Origin: Arion vulgaris
Lineage: Eukaryota; Mollusca; Gastropoda; Stylommatophora; Arionidae
Assembly (NCBI GenBank): GCA_020796225.1
Contig: CM036767.1
Location: 23,056,638-23,120,637 of the forward strand
Reading direction: 5' to 3'
DNA length: 64,000 nucleotides
Shown: positions 33,372 to 44,811 of the stretch, one piece after another
How positions within the stretch are numbered: position 1 is the stretch's first letter
Layout: each line of letters begins with the position of its first letter
Made by a program: the position numbers and the translations under genes
Notes under the pieces: model-generated
What the model was told of the DNA's origin: nothing
Database searches by the model: none
The model's input: the letters and a program-made list of their open reading frames with translations, nothing else

Positions 33372-34075
33372 GATAACAGGACTGCAGTACATAGCTCAGA
33401 GGTGGAGATACAGATAACAAGACTGCAGTACATAGCTCAGAGGTGGAGATACAGATAACAAGACTGCAGTACATAGCTCAGAGGTGGAGAAACAGATAAC
33501 AAGACTGCAGTACATAGCTCAGAGGTGGAGATACAGATAACAAGACTGCAGTACATAGCTCAGAGGTGGAGATACAGATAACAAGACTGCAGTACATAGC
33601 TCAGAGGTGGATATACAGATAACAAGACTGCAGTACATAGCTCAGAGGTGGAGATACAGATAACAAGACTGCAGTACATAGCTCAGAGGTGGAGAAACAG
33701 ATAACAAGACTGCAGTACATAGCTCAGAGGCGGAGAAACAGATAACAAGACTGCAGCACATAGCTCAGAGGCGGAAACTGCAGTACATAGCTCAGAGGCG
33801 GAGACTGCAGTACATAGCTCAGAGGCGGAGACTGCAGTACATAGCTCAGAGGTGGAGACTGCAGTACATAGCTCAGAGGCGGAGACTGCAGTAAATAGCT
33901 CAGAGGCGGAGACTGTAGTACATAGCTCAGAGGCGGAGACTGCAGTACATAGCTCAGAGGCGGAGACTGCAGTACATAGCTCAGAGGCGGAGACTGCAGT
34001 ACATAGCTCAGAGGCGGAGACTGCAGTACATAGCTCAGAGGCGGAGACTGCAGTACATAGCTCAGAGGTGGAGGA
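33372..34075. repeat. Two-stage minisatellite, 41-bp then 27-bp unit
   Basis: Left part: about nine 41-bp units, ACTGCAGTACATAGCTCAG, AGGTGGAGATACAGATAACA. Right part: about eleven 27-bp units lacking the 14 bp GATACAGATAACAA. The GGTGG-to-GGCGG change starts just before the shortening and marks the short-unit lineage. Located within the hAT element. Confidence 0.94.
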
Positions 34076-34185
34076 AAAAAGAATGAAGTGATACAACTTT
34101 CCATAATATTTCATAATATTTAAGTACTAAACATATTGCTTAACAATACCAACCAAACCAATTTAAACAACCTATATTAAATATA

Positions 34186-34233
34186 CTGTGGTTGATGGCT
34201 ACGTCCTTTAGGATATGCCACGATTTTCATTTC
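34186..34233 (+). mobile_element. 48-bp SINE 3'-end insertion with 12-bp TSD
   Basis: CTGTGGTTGATGGCTACG and the CACGATTTTCATTTC end match 12056-12105. Flanked by ATATTAAATATA at 34174-34185 and 34234-34245. An extremely 5'-truncated retro-insertion. Confidence 0.75.
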
Positions 34234-34609
34234 ATATTAAATATATTTACCCAATTTGCTCTTAAGAATTATACACATTTATAGAACAAAAAGTTTGCGT
34301 ATGAAAAAGGCCAAAAATCGGCCAAAGGCCAAACATATTTTTTAAGCTAACCACTTTTAAAAACAGCCAAATTTCCATAATCTGGCTTTTTAAAAGCCAA
34401 ATTGGCAACCCTGCTACAGATGCAACACAACTGGCACATGATACAAAACTGAAACTCCCCACGGCGCTTTACGGCACATGTAGATAGGCAAGACAATAAG
34501 ACATCAAAAATATTGTTTGCTATCCAGTTTTCTAATTGATTCAACTCTCCGCTGATAAGAACAAAAAACGAACAGACTTATACATATTTTAGCTACACAC
34601 TACAGAAAA

Positions 34610-35165
34610 CTCATCACGTGGGAAATGAGTAAGTCAATGGGAGTCACCAGGAAAGGTAGACTACGAAATGAGGACATCAGAAGCAGAGTTGGCATAACTT
34701 CATGCAACGATACTTTGGGAAGGCAACAACTGCAGTAGTTTGGACATTTAATGAGAATGAAATACAACCAACCACCAATAACAGCATACAATAAAAGAGA
34801 GCAGGTACTAGAGCAGTGGCGGCTCGTCATCAAGGGCCAGTGGGGCTGGGCCCACCAAAAATAAGGTGTAACGTGTTTTTATTATTTTATACATCAATAT
34901 AGCCTTACCGAAACTATGATTTTTCCGAAAATTTCTGTCTGGCCCTACCAACAAAAAAGATCACGAGCCGCCACTGTACTAGAGCCAAGGGAAGACCACG
35001 AAAAAGATGGGTAGACAATATCAAGATCGCAATAAATAAACACGGATATAACACAACAAGGGCAACTCATCTGTCCCTAGAACGCAAATTAAAGCTCCCT
35101 CCCCTACGCTTAACGGCAAGAGTTGACAACCAATTCCATCATCCACCTTGGGAAAGATACTAGAC
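34610..35165 (+). mobile_element. LINE ORF2 tail, interrupted by a MITE
   Basis: GVTRKGRLRNEDIRSRVGIT, then QFGHLMRMKYNQPP-like tail and RAKGRPRKRWVDNIKI across the MITE. After removal of the MITE and one TSD copy the reading continues. A copy of the 3' part is at 41455-41705. Inactive fragment. Confidence 0.7.
34814..34976. mobile_element. hAT-type MITE, 163 bp
   Basis: Perfect 14-bp inverted repeats CAGTGGCGGCTCGT / ACGAGCCGCCACTG with exact 8-bp TSD TACTAGAG at 34806-34813 and 34977-34984. No coding capacity. Inserted in the LINE tail. Confidence 0.95.
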
Positions 35166-35277
35166 AAGACAATCAAGACATTGAATGAGAATACAAATAA
35201 TTAACACAATATTTGGAAAGAATTAGTCGACACATTTGCATTTTCTTATTTACAACTTGTTGTTGAAGTAAGTTGAG

Positions 35278-35510
35278 TATAATCATCTCTAGTTCACATA
35301 TATGATCATCTCTAGTTGACATATATAATCATCTCTAGTTCACATATATGATCATCTCTAGTTCACATATATGATCATCTCTAGTTCACATATATGATCA
35401 TCTCTAGTTCACATATATAATCATCTCTAGTTGACATATATAATCATCTCTAGTTGACATATATAATCGTCTCTAGTTGACATATATGATCATCTCTAGT
35501 TGACATATAA
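35278..35510. repeat. Minisatellite, 23-bp unit x10
   Basis: Unit: ATCATCTCTAGTTCACATAT with ATG or ATA end; G/C change GTTGAC versus GTTCAC marks two blocks. Confidence 0.94.
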
Positions 35511-36000
35511 AACAACAAAAACATTGTCAAATTATTCTCAATACCTTGAATATGCAACATGAATAACCATCCCTATTCTAGATGTTTAGAACAACTAAAT
35601 CACACACATCCGATCGTAACCAACTGAAGAATGTCGTTGAAGTGAGCTTGATGTAGTTCTATATTTCTAGATCTTGTTGTTCTATAATTTAAAATGAACA
35701 CATGTCTATTACCACATTTAGCATTATACAATCCTTTCGCGTTATCCCAGACTTCTCTGTATGGTTTGTTATTTGTGTGTTTGTTCTGTCAATTTTCTTT
35801 GACTTTTGTTTCTTCTTTGAAACACGATCTCTGAACAGATTGAAGTCACATACATTTTATGTGTGTTCTATAGTTTCATTGTTTCTTACTTTTAAATATG
35901 TTCTTGTGTCAGCTACTTGACAAAATTCCTTTGCTTGAAGCGTCAATATTTAGTTCATTGATGTACTTTGTAAAACCAGGTCATGTTGTGTTTTCATATT
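35511..36000. other. Unassigned segment
   Basis: AT-rich; a hydrophobic plus-strand frame at 35702-35920 has no known motif. Nothing else seen. Confidence 0.3.
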
Positions 36001-36004
36001 GTTA

Positions 36005-36210
36005 GTTTAATTTTGAATCCATCCAGCGATTGGAGCATTTTGAAGTTACCGGTTGTACTATTAGAACTTTATGCATGTGCGAATAGAGTGACTGTGTTTA
36101 ACCAATGAGACTCGGGAACAATCAGTATACATATCCTTCCACATCTGCTGGGGTAGACTGAGCACCTATGGATGCTATGACGTCGGTACAGTAACCAGTA
36201 ACCAATATTG
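36005..36210 (+). mobile_element. LINE L1x 3'-end fragment
   Basis: ATCCATCCAGCGATTGGAGC through GTTTAACCAATGAGACTC, GACTGAGCACCTATGG, and final GTAACCAGTAACCAAT match the last ~200 bp of L1x copy 2, with substitutions and a small loss. Confidence 0.8.
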
Positions 36211-36474
36211 CTAGCTTGATATAAATTGTTACTGCAGCCTTCTCGTTATCGATACATATATAATCAATACTTCTCAAACTCTGTAAAGGGGACGTAATAC
36301 TGTATGGATAAATGTTCGTATTACTTTCAATTTTAACAACTTCTCAAATACTGATATTGGGTTAGGGGGGACAATGGGTAGGTTTGGTGGGGGAGGAAGT
36401 GGGCGATGTTGCGTAAAGAATTTTCACAGTTAATATTATCCAACATTCTCACACTAAAATATGACACTTGTACA

Positions 36475-36640
36475 AGTAGAGCTTGATGCCTGAGGGGCAG
36501 AGAGAGAGAGAGAGTAGTGTGTTTAACCAGCGAGCCACCGGAACCATCAGTATGAATACCCTTGACATACGGTGGGGAGACTAAGCCCTCTGTGTCTGCC
36601 CGAAGTACCAGGACGTCAGTTCAGTAACCAGTAACCAATA
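36475..36640 (+). mobile_element. LINE L1x 3'-end fragment
   Basis: GATGCCTGAGGGGCAGAG, GTTTAACCAGCGAGCCACCG and CAGTAACCAGTAACCAATAA match the L1x 3' end. Contains a short AG expansion near 36503. Confidence 0.8.
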
Positions 36641-36689
36641 AAATAGAGTATATGTATATCATTAACAATCAGATCAGGTGATCAACGTA

Positions 36690-36870
36690 TCAGTTGAGGA
36701 AATGTGGTGTATTAGACAGAAGTCCTGGAGATGTAGTCTTTTTGAGGAACTGTGGGCAGCAATCTCCATGTGGTGTATTAGACAAAGAAGTCCTGGAGAC
36801 GTAGTCTTGAGGAACTGCGTGATGCTAGACTATCATGGAATACCATCAAGAAAACGGCCAGACACCTGAA
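36690..36870. repeat. Imperfect ~80-bp duplication
   Basis: ATGTGGTGTATTAGACA, AGTCCTGGAGAYGTAGTCTT and GAGGAACTG occur twice in tandem. Confidence 0.7.
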
Positions 36871-36904
36871 ACAAATAGAGAACAACTATTGAGGTCCTAT
36901 ACTT

Positions 36905-37065
36905 TATGGGTAGTATTATCGATATAAGAGAAAACTGTAGTAAAGTTGTGTAGCACAGACGAAACATGTAAAAACAAAGTAATATAGTTTTACAAAGCAC
37001 AAAAACAAGATACAGCAATATTTCGACCAACATGTCTTTATCTTGCAAAGGATACAAAAGATGAG
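36905..37065 (-). repeat. Foldback-family fragment, single 40-bp unit
   Basis: The complement reads TTTACATGTTTCGTCTGTGC, ACAACTTTACTACAGTTTTC and CTTATATCGATAATA, matching 17440-17510. Its inner end holds CTTTATCTTGCAAAGGATAC, the arm of the foldback at 57.8 kb. Confidence 0.7.
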
Positions 37066-37249
37066 ACTATTTCACACTTCATATGAAAATCGGAAAGCGT
37101 GGCATCTCCTTTACATGATGTATTAGTATTTATAATTTAAAATGTCATGGTTAGGTAAATAATGTATTTGCCAAAATCTGGTCAACCTTCCAGTGGCTGT
37201 TTTGTAACTAACATCCTAAGCCAGAACAACCTCATCCAGTCTGAAAGGT

Positions 37250-37680
37250 TGCAAAGTAGTAAATGCTCTTTGGCGTAGATACAACTCCAAGTATGTGACA
37301 TTAAAAAGATCACCAAAGAGTATTTATCATACGATGCGTACGAAACGACCTAACCACAGGCAGAAACGGGCAGGAAATCCGATAGAGAAGTCGAACTTGA
37401 CTAATTGATATAGCAAGTGGTTCGGATTACAGGTTTCCTGTAACGATCACACTTGAATGATCTAATCTTCAAGTACTTGTAACGATCACACTTGAATGAT
37501 CTAATCTTCAAGTACTTCTGAAGACGGCAAAGGCTTGCCTATATGTCAAAGGACACCAGTCAAATGGTAAGCAGGCCTCACGCAAAACTCATTCAGAAGC
37601 GCAATACCAGGCGTCATGACTAACACCTGAATTCACAGCAGGCGATCGCAGAAGAAGAAGAAGAGTAACTTACATGATTA
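37250..37680. repeat. Dispersed repeat and SINE-like 3' end with (GAA)n
   Basis: 37262-37350 matches 28265-28345. A 39-bp segment, CTGTAACGATCACACTTGAA and its continuation, is present twice (37438-37516). The stretch ends at 37650-37666 in GCAGAAGAAGAAGAAGAG, like other SINE-type tails here. Confidence 0.5.
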
Positions 37681-37694
37681 AGTCGTCTTGATTC

Positions 37695-37805
37695 CAGTAA
37701 ACAAAGAGATTAAAAAAAGATTATGGCGATGGATAGTATACCCTTTTAAAAAATCCGAGGGAAATATAACAAGAAATGCCCTTTCCTTGAACCTACATAT
37801 AAAGC

Positions 37806-37855
<50 letters not shown>

Positions 37856-37965
37856 CCTAGAAATACAAGGAGACGAGATTTAGTTCAGTAATTAACAATA
37901 TACAGAATGGCTGGAGGGAGCTAGCTAAAGATAGGAAGGCTTGACTTTAGTTGATTGAGGGGCCT
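37695..37965 (+). mobile_element. LINE tail fragment (family C) with (AG)n expansion
   Basis: RWIVYPFKKSEGNITRNA-type start, then an (AG) tract of about 46 bp (37808-37855) where the GKRRRGRP codons are expected, then RNTRRRDLVQ and NGWRELAKDR-like sequence. The purine-rich codons of the basic block appear to have been replaced by a dinucleotide microsatellite. Confidence 0.65.
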
Positions 37966-38089
37966 AAATCCAAATCCAATTTAAAAAGACATGAGAGAGA
38001 GTCGTCCCATATTTTTCAATTTTTAATGTTCTAATCGTCTCTCAGCGGCGGAGATCATTAACGACTTTGAATAAAAATGCTACAGAAGA

Positions 38090-38412
38090 GTACTTAGAAT
38101 ATAATGGACAGAGAAAAGAACAAATGCTTTTGTTCTGCAGCAGCTTGATATTAAAGAGAGTTGGCTATTAGAGAGCATACAATCAAGGAAAATTAAACAT
38201 TTCGGACGTATCAAACGACATGAGTGCCTAGAAAAGATACTTTGGAGGCAATGGTGCCTGGAAGAAGAATGAGAGGAAGATCTAGAAGACGATGGGTGTA
38301 AGATGTCATTAACAATCTGAGAATGACTGCTGCTGACGCCGGTCAACTTGCACAGAACATAGAGTTTTTTATGGAAGCCATGTTTCGGAAGGGACAAGCT
38401 ACTTAATGATGA
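38090..38412 (+). mobile_element. LINE tail fragment, related to 1-270
   Basis: IKHFGRIKRHECLEKI, an EDLEDDGCKMSL-type decayed basic block, and ACGCCGGTCAACTTGCACAG shared with 190-210. Frames broken. Confidence 0.7.
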
Positions 38413-38992
38413 TAAATCGTCTGTCATATTTTCTATATTCTAATGGTCTCCTATATTTGTCCATTTATTCTAAATCACTACACATATTTTCTATGTTGTA
38501 ATCGTCTCCCATATGTGTCAATTTATTCTAAATCCCTACACATATTTTCTATGTTGTAATTGTCTCCCATATGTGTCAATTTATTCTAAATCACTACACA
38601 TATTTTCTATATTCTAATGGTCTCCTATATTTGTCCATTTATTCTAAATCACTACACATATTTTCTATATTCTAATGGTCTCCTATATTTGTCAATTTAT
38701 TCTAAATCCCTACACATATTTTCTATGTTGTAATTGTCTCCCATATGTGTCAATTTATTCTAAATCACTACACATATTTTCTATGTTGTAATTGTCTCCC
38801 ATATTTGTCAATTTATTCTAAATCCCTACACATATTTTCAATGTTGTAATTGTCTCCCATATTTGTCAATTTATTCTAAATCCCTACACATATTTTCTAT
38901 GTTGTAATCGTCTCCCATATGTGTCAATTTATTCTAAATCACTACACATATTTTCTATGTTGTAATTGTCTCCCATATTTGTCAATTTATTC
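38413..38992. repeat. Minisatellite, ~58-bp unit x10
   Basis: Unit: TTCTAAATCACTACACATAT, TTTCTATGTTGTAATTGTCT, CCCATATGTGTCAATTTA. Two subtypes (ATTCTAATGGTCTCCTATAT and GTTGTAATTGTCTCCCATAT) are interspersed. Starts immediately at the end of the LINE tail. Confidence 0.94.
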
Positions 38993-39290
38993 TGGTCGTC
39001 AATTTTGTTTTAGAAATGTATGCTGCCAGACAGACGCTATTAGCGCGATCTTTCAAGGACCCTATTAGAATTTCTTCATTTTGCTGTTTGGTCAGTTTGA
39101 CTGTTTGTCTTCATAAATTATCGATCTGCAAATTGCTTTATTTGTTTCATGGTGATTGCTCTTCTAGCATTTCTTTGCGACAAATTATTGTTATAGATTT
39201 TTCTCTCTTCCGTGATCTTGACATAGTTTTTCGTCAATCTCAACTGAATATAATGAGGTTTTTTTCAATCATTAGTCGCCTATATTTATA
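38993..39290. other. Unassigned AT-rich segment
   Basis: No recognised domain or repeat. An open plus-strand frame (39016-39321) has no motif. Confidence 0.3.
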
Positions 39291-39460
39291 TTGCATTTTT
39301 TCTCTTCCTCCAAATCACTGAGCCATGTATTTTTTGGCCCTTCTCTCCTTCGTTTTCCATGTGGATTCCAGGAAAAAGCCTTACTTGTATTCCCCTCCGA
39401 TTTTCTCAAGGTGTGTTCTATCCAGTGCCAGGTCTATTTACAATGTTGTTGTGGTTCGTT
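39290..39460 (-). mobile_element. Possible LINE tail fragment (family C)
   Basis: CTTCGTTTTCCATGTGGATT corresponds, in complement, to the WxPxGKRR region of family C. Short and diverged. Confidence 0.4.
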
Positions 39461-39875
39461 TGAAGTGATCGTTCCATGTCAATTTCTTTTGCAGTTGGAA
39501 CATAATCTTTCATTACTTATTTTCAGTGTTGTGTACGTCTTTAACAGCGTTTGCAATTGTTTTTATTGTTAAGTATGCTTCATAAATGACACCATCCTAC
39601 AGTATAACTCAATAGATGGTGTTCTATGATGTGAGATTTTCTGGTTACAAAATGTATTCAGACAATTTATCTGTACACATTTGTGCATTATTGGGCAGCA
39701 TGAATGCAGTCTGCTCTCTGTGACAATAGAATAAGGAGTTTTAAGATGACAATGGGAAGCACCGGATCCAATGAACATAAACAGTAAATTACAATGAACA
39801 AGTATTAGGTGCTTCAGGAACAAGACAAATCCAAATATCAATAACACGATTGAAACCAAAAATGCCTATCTCTTA
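39461..39875. other. Unassigned segment
   Basis: Nothing recognised. Confidence 0.3.
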
Positions 39876-39879
39876 GGAC

Positions 39880-40692
39880 ACTCATTGCCTAGCCATAGAG
39901 ATGCCTAGTCATAGAGATGCATAGCCATAGAGATGCCTAGCCATAGAGATGCCTAGCCATAGAGATGCCTAGCCATAGAGATGCCTAGCCATAGAGATGC
40001 CTAGCCATAGAGATGCCTAGCCATAGAGATGCCTAGCCATAGAGATGCCTAGCCATAGAGATGCCTAGCCATAGAGATGCCTAGCCATAGAGATGCCTAG
40101 CCATCATTGCCTAGCCATAGAGATGCCTAGCCATAGAGATGCCTAGCCATAGAGATGCCTAGCCATAGAGATGCCTAGCCATAGAGATGCCTAGCCATAG
40201 AGATGCCTAGCCATAGAGATGCCTAGCCATAGAGATGCCTAGCCATAGAGATGCCTAGCCATAGAGATGCCTAGCCATAGAGATGCCTAGCCATAGAGAT
40301 GCCTAGCCATAGAGATGCCTAGCCATAGAGATGCCTAGCCATAGAGATGCCTAGCCATAGAGATGCCTAGCCATCATTGCCTAGCCATAGAGATGCCTAG
40401 CCATAGAGATGCATAGCCATAGAGATGCCTAGCCATCATTGCCTAGTCATAGAGATGCCTAGTCATAGAGATGCCTAGCCATAGAGATGCCTAGCCATAG
40501 AGATGCCTAGCCATAGAGATGCCTAGCCATCATTGCCTAGTCATAGAGATGCCTAGCCATAGAGATGCCTAGCCATCATTGCCTAGTCATAGAGATGCCT
40601 AGCCATAGAGATGCCTAGCCATCATTGCCTAGTCATAGAGATGCCTAGCCATAGAGATGCCTAGCCATAGAGATGCCTAGCCATAGAGATAG
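39880..40692. repeat. Minisatellite, 16-bp unit, ~50 copies
   Basis: Unit CATAGAGATGCCTAGC with occasional 13-bp CATCATTGCCTAG variants at about 40103, 40372, 40433, 40529, 40574 and 40621. The short variants become regularly spaced towards the right end, a higher-order pattern. Confidence 0.96.
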
Positions 40693-40724
40693 AGACGAGT
40701 GTTTTTTCAAGACACAACCAGCTT

Positions 40725-40990
40725 CTTCTTCAACGTTTAGCTCCCAACGGAGCATATGTCTTCAACAATCTTCTTCCAGCTCTTTCTCTCTCTTACATCC
40801 CTTCCAATTATTTCCACGTTTTACCTATCATTTTAGTAGCCTCCAGCTCTCTTCTCCAGTTATGTATAGCCCTTCCCCTACTCCTCTTTTCCTGCGGGTT
40901 CCAAAACAGTGCCTATCTTGCAATGTTTCCGGTCAGTTTCTCAGTGTATGTCCTATCCATCGACAGCGTCTATTCCGTAGCTCTTTCTCC
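40725..40990 (-). mobile_element. LINE tail fragment (family C)
   Basis: The complement has GGAACCCGCAGGAAAAGAGG, AGTAGGGGAAGGGCTATACA and TAACTGGAGAAGAGAGCT, the same order as 15510-15560. Confidence 0.7.
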
Positions 40991-40999
40991 AACCCAACT

Positions 41000-41115
41000 T
41001 GCTAGCTCTCCATAAAATATCTTGACTTAGTCATGATCTTTTCAAACAGCATCGACTACAAAAGTTATAAAATATCTTGACTTAGTCATGATCTTTTCAA
41101 ACAGCATCGACTACA
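41000..41115. repeat. 57-bp sequence in two tandem copies
   Basis: AAAATATCTTGACTTAGTCA, TGATCTTTTCAAACAGCATC, GACTACAAA occurs twice without change. Confidence 0.9.
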
Positions 41116-41189
41116 AAGTGACAACAGACAAGATTAAGTAAATCTCTATTCTTTTAGAGCTAGCTATTTGTGTTGTTAAAACCATTTGT

Positions 41190-41300
41190 CTGTAGGACTG
41201 GGTAATGGGTGCCATAAGTAATAAAAGTTGGAGGTTCAAATCCTGTGTATGGTAATTTGATTTCCCTGACGCCTCTAGTTGGGTGTCTATCTATGATGAA
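41190..41300 (+). mobile_element. Possible tRNA-derived SINE fragment
   Basis: A-box-like CTGGGTAATGGGTG (about 41199) and B-box AGGTTCAAATCC (about 41232) in tRNA spacing. Body short; no TSD found. Confidence 0.4.
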
Positions 41301-41454
41301 ATAAGTCTACTAATCACTTCGTTATCATGGATATTCTAATCTCTATACGTAAGACTAGTTTGATTTATGTATGACTGTGTCTACATTTGCTCTCTGTTCA
41401 ATATTTCTTAATTAACTTCATCCATGCACGTTTACTTTGTAAACTATTTTCACA

Positions 41455-41705
41455 GGATATTCATTAAATGAGAATGAAATACAAGCAACCGCCACTAACA
41501 GGATACAGTAAAAAGAGATAACGTTCTAGAGCCAATAGAAGACCAAGATAAAAATAGATATACAATATCAAGACCACACTACATAAGCACGGATATAACA
41601 CAATATGGGCCACTCATCTAACCCTAGAACGAACATTAAAGCTCCCACCCCTACGCTTAACGGCAATAGTGAACAACCAAATCCATCTTGCACCTGGGGA
41701 TAGAT
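41455..41705 (+). mobile_element. LINE tail fragment, copy of 34735-35160
   Basis: ATGAGAATGAAATACAAGCA, CGTTCTAGAGCCAATAGAAG and CCCCTACGCTTAACGGCAA match the LINE around the 34.8-kb MITE. This copy lacks the MITE and so shows the empty site. Confidence 0.75.
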
Positions 41706-42149
41706 AATATAAACAAGACTATTTTCACATTTATAATCCTTATATCTAATCCATAATCAATAAGTTATAGTCATAATTCTGAACTATTCCAAATATGCCA
41801 CACACATTTACCAAGATGATATATATATATCAATTAAGGGTTAGATGAACACAGTCTGTGCCTTTTCAAACTCTCAATGTAGCAGTGGGCTTGATGATGA
41901 TGAATGAATACTCCTTCTTTCTATTTAATTCTATCTGTTTGGCCACGGCACCATCGGTAATTACACCGGACTAAAGATGATTGCAGTTTTCTTGAAAAGT
42001 TCTCTTTCTGCTGCTGTAAGATCTAGAAAATCACTCTCACCAGAAATCACTTCACAAATGCCAACATCTCAGATGAAAGTTAATCAAATTTTAATTACTC
42101 TCTGCAAACCTTGCTGAGAACTTCCTCATTCTATTTTTACATGAAATTA

Positions 42150-42360
42150 AAACAACAATTCAGCAGGCAGAACAGACACCAGAGCATATCCTGCAAGACT
42201 GTCCTCTTCTGTGTGAGCTGAGAAGCAACATGTGGCACACCCAGTCGACCTGAAAACTAAGCTTTGGGAAACCTGACAGACCTGAAGCTGTCTGCCCAGT
42301 TGTGGTCCACAGTAAATTAAGCGCATGACCAGAGATCGCTGAAGAAGAAGAAGAAAAACA
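42150..42360 (+). mobile_element. LINE 3' end, same type as 25.7-26.5 kb
   Basis: Reads QQAEQTPEHILQDCPLLCEL and RSNMWHT, the CCHC-like tail of an RNase H LINE, then a 3' UTR ending in GAAGAAGAAG. The QQAEQTPE sequence is shared with 25700-25770. Confidence 0.75.
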
Positions 42361-44360
42361 ACAATTCCACCAAATCAACATATCTCTGGAGGAGATGTCA
42401 TGGCACGACCGAAAAATTTACACTGTCTTAACTATCTACGTAGGCCTACCAAAACCAAAATCCCTACTGGTCCATTGAGTCTTCATGACCACTGGATCTC
42501 TATAAAACACAGGGTCCGCTCTGGTCGAGCCCCCACCCTGTAACTACACTTGTCGTTTCAATCCATCTCTATCTATCTCTATCTCCGAGTATTTATACCA
42601 GGCTAGCATTGCGCAATCTATATTCCCGAAAGATCTAGATAGGATGTTTATTTCAAAAATATTACGCGCATTAAAACTTTAACGATTTCATTGGTCTATT
42701 TATTTCAACCTACCAATAATTTGCTTCCCTTGTTTACCAGGCTGCACAGTACAATCGAGTCATTCTTCTTGAACATGGTTCCATAAAATAGTAAACATGG
42801 AATTTTCCTATCTGTCTTTAATGCATCGTCATTTCCAAAATTGCGTTGTGTTACCAAACCTTCAATCTACATCGTTGAATAATACCCGGATATCACGTGA
42901 TGTTTACTACACAGTACACTTCCAAATTGCGTCCAATTTTCTTAGGTACACTTTTTTTTTTCTCCTAGACTTGCTAAGGTTTTATTATATAGCCTGGTCA
43001 TTCATTCCTTGCTTGCATTTTACTAGAAATATATCTTTACTTATTATCTCCTGGTATAAATAACCTCAATACTACATTTTCCTTCCCACCTATTAAAAAT
43101 ATGTGTTCACTCAAGCATATTTTTTTCAAAGTACCATCCAGATGATATATAGTACATCTCAGATCAACCTCTCAACTTATTTTCAAACCCATAAAATACG
43201 ATATACACATCATCTATAACACTAATCAAAACAATAATTCAACTAACTAACCACATCAATTAAATCAAAATCACACAGAAAAATATCCACACAAGTTTAG
43301 AACCCGTGCACTCTATCTCAAAATTTTAGAATCCCTGCTCGATTTCCAAAACTTAAATCACATCAACCGTTTACATGTGACGTAAGCAAGTCAACATCCA
43401 CCAACATACACACCTCCTTTGAAGTACGTCACCAAAACGACACTGAAGCATTTCTCAAATTGTCTCCTATCTCCAACTTGTTGTTGACAGTCTTAGCTAC
43501 ACCGTCATTCTTCTGGTGGGCACCAGTGTATTTCGTGAATCTGTAACACATCCCCTAACTCCCAAATACTACTCCAAACTTTTCCACAATTATTAATCAC
43601 CAAGTATCTGTGAAAAAGAAACATTCATACTCCTCCAACTCAATAGCATCAGGGTCCTTAACCAATGTGTCAAAATACAATAACACATTACACTTCTTTG
43701 TTTCTCCAAAAAAATTTGACATCGACATTGCTAAACTTCAAGGTTGTTCCACATTATCAATCATTAACAAACATGTTCCATTACAAAATCCAAAAACATG
43801 AACAACAAAATTTCACTCCGTTCTTAATAAATAAAGATTGTGTTTACAACAAACACAGACCTCACAAGTTTGAGTCTACAATGTTGCATAATTCTCTCAC
43901 TCACAATATGCACACATTGGTCCTCTCTCGTCCTTCAATCTCTCACTTAATTTCGTACTCATATATCACCAACTATTAACTCACCTGTTAAAAGTGGTAC
44001 TTTGGCTCGTCCTAACTTACCTCACATTGATTCCTCGTCAAGAGTACTCTCCAAATCCCATCCTAATATAAACTCACTACAAGGTCTCTTATTATACTTC
44101 CTCTCCTACTCTCCTTAAATTGTATTCGAAACATGTTTATTCCCTTCTTCTGTTAAATTATCAATCTTCTGAACTGAACTACGTTGATACCTTCGTCGAT
44201 TCGTTTGACTCATTCTACTATGATTTAATTCGGATCTCATCATTTCCCTTACTTTTATATTACGTTCTCACTTTCTCTATTTTTCCTGATTCGCTCACAT
44301 TACCTTTTCTTTCTTTTGATTTCTATTTCTTGCTTGTTGACAAAATCACTTCACGCCATT
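42361..44360. other. Unassigned 2-kb AT-rich stretch
   Basis: Pyrimidine- and A-rich, no tandem arrays, no recognised transposon ends. Open frames (e.g. 43665-43979, 44120-44401, 42797-43063) have no motifs. This is the longest repeat-poor piece and would be the best place to look for a diverged non-coding gene. Confidence 0.35.
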
Positions 44361-44364
44361 GCCC

Positions 44365-44555
44365 GTGTGTTGCCCGGGTTCTCAAAGCGAGCAAAGAGTA
44401 GTAACACTGCCACCTAAGAGGCATGTCGTAAGAGGCGACTCAGGTAGGGAATAGAGAAGCTACCCTAGTAAATAAAAAGCGTTGCAGAAATAAGATGTGC
44501 TGGCCTACTTGTAGTCGCATAACTGGCACAACGTACAATCGCTCTTAGGCTCAAA
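44365..44555 (+). repeat. Dispersed repeat D1 copy
   Basis: GAGTAGTAACACTGCCACCT, GGCATGTCGTAAGAGGCGA, CTAGTAAATAAAAAG and GCATAACTGGCACAACG; ends where a second D1 begins (tandem pair). Confidence 0.75.
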
Positions 44556-44811
44556 TTCGCCCGTGTGGTGCCGGGGTCCGCAGGGAAAGCAAAGAATAGT
44601 ACAACTGCAACCTACTACAATGCATGTCGTAAGAGGCGACAGATGTAGGCCCTAGGGATGCTACCCTAGTAAATAAAAAGCATCACATAAATCGGATGTG
44701 CTAGCCTACTTGTAGTCGCATAACTGGCACAATATACAGGGTGTTAAACTTAAAAGCAGCCCCAGTGATCATTAGAAATTTGCCAGGTACGCATTGCATC
44801 TCGTCTATTTA

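Larger units (their letters stand above)
32476..34413 (-). mobile_element. hAT element with an internal minisatellite
   Basis: Ends CAGGGTTGCCAACT and complement CAGGGTTGCCAATTTGGC; exact 8-bp TSD CTACAGAT at 32468-32475 and 34414-34421. Subterminal AAAAAAGCC / GGCTTTTTAAAAGCC blocks near both ends. The interior has transposase remnants (32561-33245, minus) and a 0.7-kb tandem array (33372-34075) plus a small SINE insertion (34186-34233). Confidence 0.93.

Noticed and set aside
39880..40692. CRISPR-like appearance of regularly repeated short units
   Set aside because: There are no unique spacers between repeats; it is a head-to-tail minisatellite in a eukaryotic context.
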